This document shows, piece after piece, positions 63,028-64,000 of a DNA stretch of 64,000 bases. The notes under the pieces were generated by a model that made no database searches, was not told the DNA's origin, and worked only from the letters and a program-made list of their open reading frames with translations. The stretch's first letter is position 1. Each line of letters opens with the position of its first letter. Location of the stretch: assembly GCA_963665155.2 (NCBI GenBank), contig CAXXFI010000002.1:806001-870000 (forward strand), in the 5' to 3' direction. Origin of the DNA: UBA1141 sp963665155 (GTDB taxonomy: Bacteria; Chloroflexota; Dehalococcoidia; Lucifugimonadales; UBA3495). Both the position numbers and the translations under genes were made by a program.

Positions 63028-63114
63028 GGCATTCTGACGAGCGAGGGAGGAAGAATCTGGGGTGGAGTTGCCACAATGCCCCAGATAGACACTTCACTTC
63101 GTTCAGGGTGACAC
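63028..63114. repeat. Imperfect long palindrome of a dispersed repeat type
   Basis: The left arm GGCATTCTGACGAGCG...GAATCTGGGG is roughly inverted in the right arm CCCCAGATAGACACTTC...GGTGACACTGCC. It resembles the widespread family whose arms read CATTCTGA-CGAAG-GAAGAATCT. Between two plus-strand genes. Confidence 0.7.
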
Positions 63115-63203
63115 TGCCATGTCTCGGTTGACCGAGTACGAGCATCTAACTTACCCAGCCTTTGACCCGACTGTCGAGTCAAAGGAGTAACAAGGGAAAC
63201 AGG

Positions 63204-64000
63204 GTGAAACTTACACTACAAAGCTTTAACGTTGAGGCCATACACCTTGGCCCACGGACGGGTTTCTCCGGGGGTGTGCTCACAATAGACGAACAGGAGT
63301 TATGCCAGGTCGCTAGGTACGATGATTCTATCGCTAGTGTAAAGCTAGAACTGGTCTCGCCTGGTGAAGAGACCCGGATCATACATGTGCTGGACGCCAT
63401 CGAGCCTAGGGCGAAGGTCGGCGGAGACCGGAGCGCTTTCCCAGGCTTCTTGGCGCCTGCTCGCACCGTCGGCGGTGGCACAACCCGTCGGATGCAGGGC
63501 ATGGCTTTGCTTCAGTCGGCCCAGTTGCCCGAGCCCACCGGAGGCATTCTGGAGTTCAACGAGGGCATAATTGATATGAGCGGCCCAGGCGCCGACATGT
63601 GCGCCTGCTCCGACACCCACAATCTGGTATTGTTGTTTACCCCCAGTCCCGGTGCCGGCAATGCCTATTTCGAGAATGCTATACGTTTGGGTTCGATCCG
63701 AGCCTCCCGTTACCTGGTGGAAACCGCACTGGCCGACTCTGTCCCAGGCTTGGGACCCAATCAAGTGGAGGAATTTGAGTTGGGGCCCGCCGACCCGACC
63801 CTGCCCCGTGTCGTATATGTAGACCAAGTGCAGCAGCAAGGCTTTCTGGTCCAGACCTTCCTGTACGGGCAGCCTGTGGCCTCACTCCCTACTGTCCTGC
63901 ATCCCAACGAGTATTTCGACGGCGCAGTCGTCAGCGGCAATTATCGCAACATGATGAAACTCCCCACCTGGCTGCGTCTCAACCATCCAGTGATTCATGA
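63204..64000 (+). CDS. Glycine/sarcosine/betaine reductase component B-like protein (GrdE-like), 3' partial
   Basis: 265 codons to the window edge from GTG 63204 (AAGGGA/AGG just upstream). Strong similarity to the GrdE/GrdG family: MKLTLQSFNVEAIHLGPRTG (start), GEETRIIHVLDAIEPRAKVG, FPGFLAPARTVGGGTTRRMQG, EFNEGIIDMSGPGA (about 122-135), RVVYVDQVQQQGFLVQTFLYG, and DGAVVSGNYRNMMKLPTW. In clostridial GrdE the last motif is SGNC..., where that Cys is cleaved to form the pyruvoyl cofactor; here it is Tyr247. So this is probably not a classical selenium-dependent reductase subunit. Function inferred as unknown C-N or related bond chemistry. Confidence 0.85.
   Translation, partial: MKLTLQSFNVEAIHLGPRTGFSGGVLTIDEQELCQVARYDDSIASVKLELVSPGEETRIIHVLDAIEPRAKVGGDRSAFPGFLAPARTVGGGTTRRMQGMALLQSAQLPEPTGGILEFNEGIIDMSGPGADMCACSDTHNLVLLFTPSPGAGNAYFENAIRLGSIRASRYLVETALADSVPGLGPNQVEEFELGPADPTLPRVVYVDQVQQQGFLVQTFLYGQPVASLPTVLHPNEYFDGAVVSGNYRNMMKLPTWLRLNHPVIH

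Overview
The window looks like a piece of a Chloroflexota genome, most likely a Dehalococcoidia/SAR202-type bacterium. I infer this from the gene content: F420/FMN-dependent luciferase-like oxidoreductases, CaiB/BaiF CoA-transferases, several amidohydrolase families, acetamidase/formamidase, DUF1501/DUF1800, a PAC2 protein, type III pantothenate kinase, and frequent GTG/TTG starts with GGAGG-type ribosome sites. No rRNA or taxonomic marker longer than L35/L20/IF-3 is present, so the placement is an inference.

Layout. 1-9.7 kb: partial unknown ORF, LLM oxidoreductase, acetamidase/formamidase, a DUF433/DUF5615 toxin-antitoxin pair, an LLM pseudogene fragment, then a reverse-strand run (8.5 to 4.5 kb) of exported proteins: His-rich membrane protein, two decaying FixH/YtkA-like proteins, cupredoxin-like lipoprotein, and a multi-pass protein with a six-Cys cluster; I read this as a metal (perhaps copper) module. 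9.9-12 kb: coaBC-coaX for coenzyme A. 12.1-13.9 kb: an AT-richer ATPase plus TOPRIM-like pair resembling defence modules. 14-22.6 kb: NHL propeller, DUF1501, a DUF1800 gene split by a 1,981-bp IS1182-type element, an OLD-like ATPase and an IS701-like remnant. 22.7-31.7 kb: conserved unknowns, site-2 protease, amidohydrolase, PAC2, M20 peptidase, then infC-rpmI-rplT with an AUA start on infC. 31.8-44 kb: pheS-pheT-moeA-unknown operon, zinc ribbon plus RuvC-like pair, metE and IS110 remnants, and cca-secD-secF.

44-54.8 kb is a mobile-element graveyard beside a tRNA-Met gene: a nonsense-mutated serine recombinase, a tyrosine integrase broken by an IS1182 element and an abutting 145-bp MITE (all junctions at CTAG), and a lipoprotein-kelch pseudogene carrying a second MITE copy. 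Conceptual excision of each element restores the host reading frame exactly. Two CaiB/BaiF transferases lie inside this stretch. 55-64 kb is catabolic: malic enzyme, two amidohydrolase-2 proteins, a D-aminoacylase-like amidohydrolase, cupin, nitroreductase, and, running off the end, a homologue of glycine/sarcosine/betaine reductase component B (GrdE) that lacks the cysteine expected to form the pyruvoyl cofactor.

Two patterns cut across the window. Short tandem duplications (7-43 bp) are common, between genes and also inside pheT and cca, where they encode hydrophilic inserts. Many genes are broken (at least nine), which means either real decay or, for single-base shifts, assembly error.
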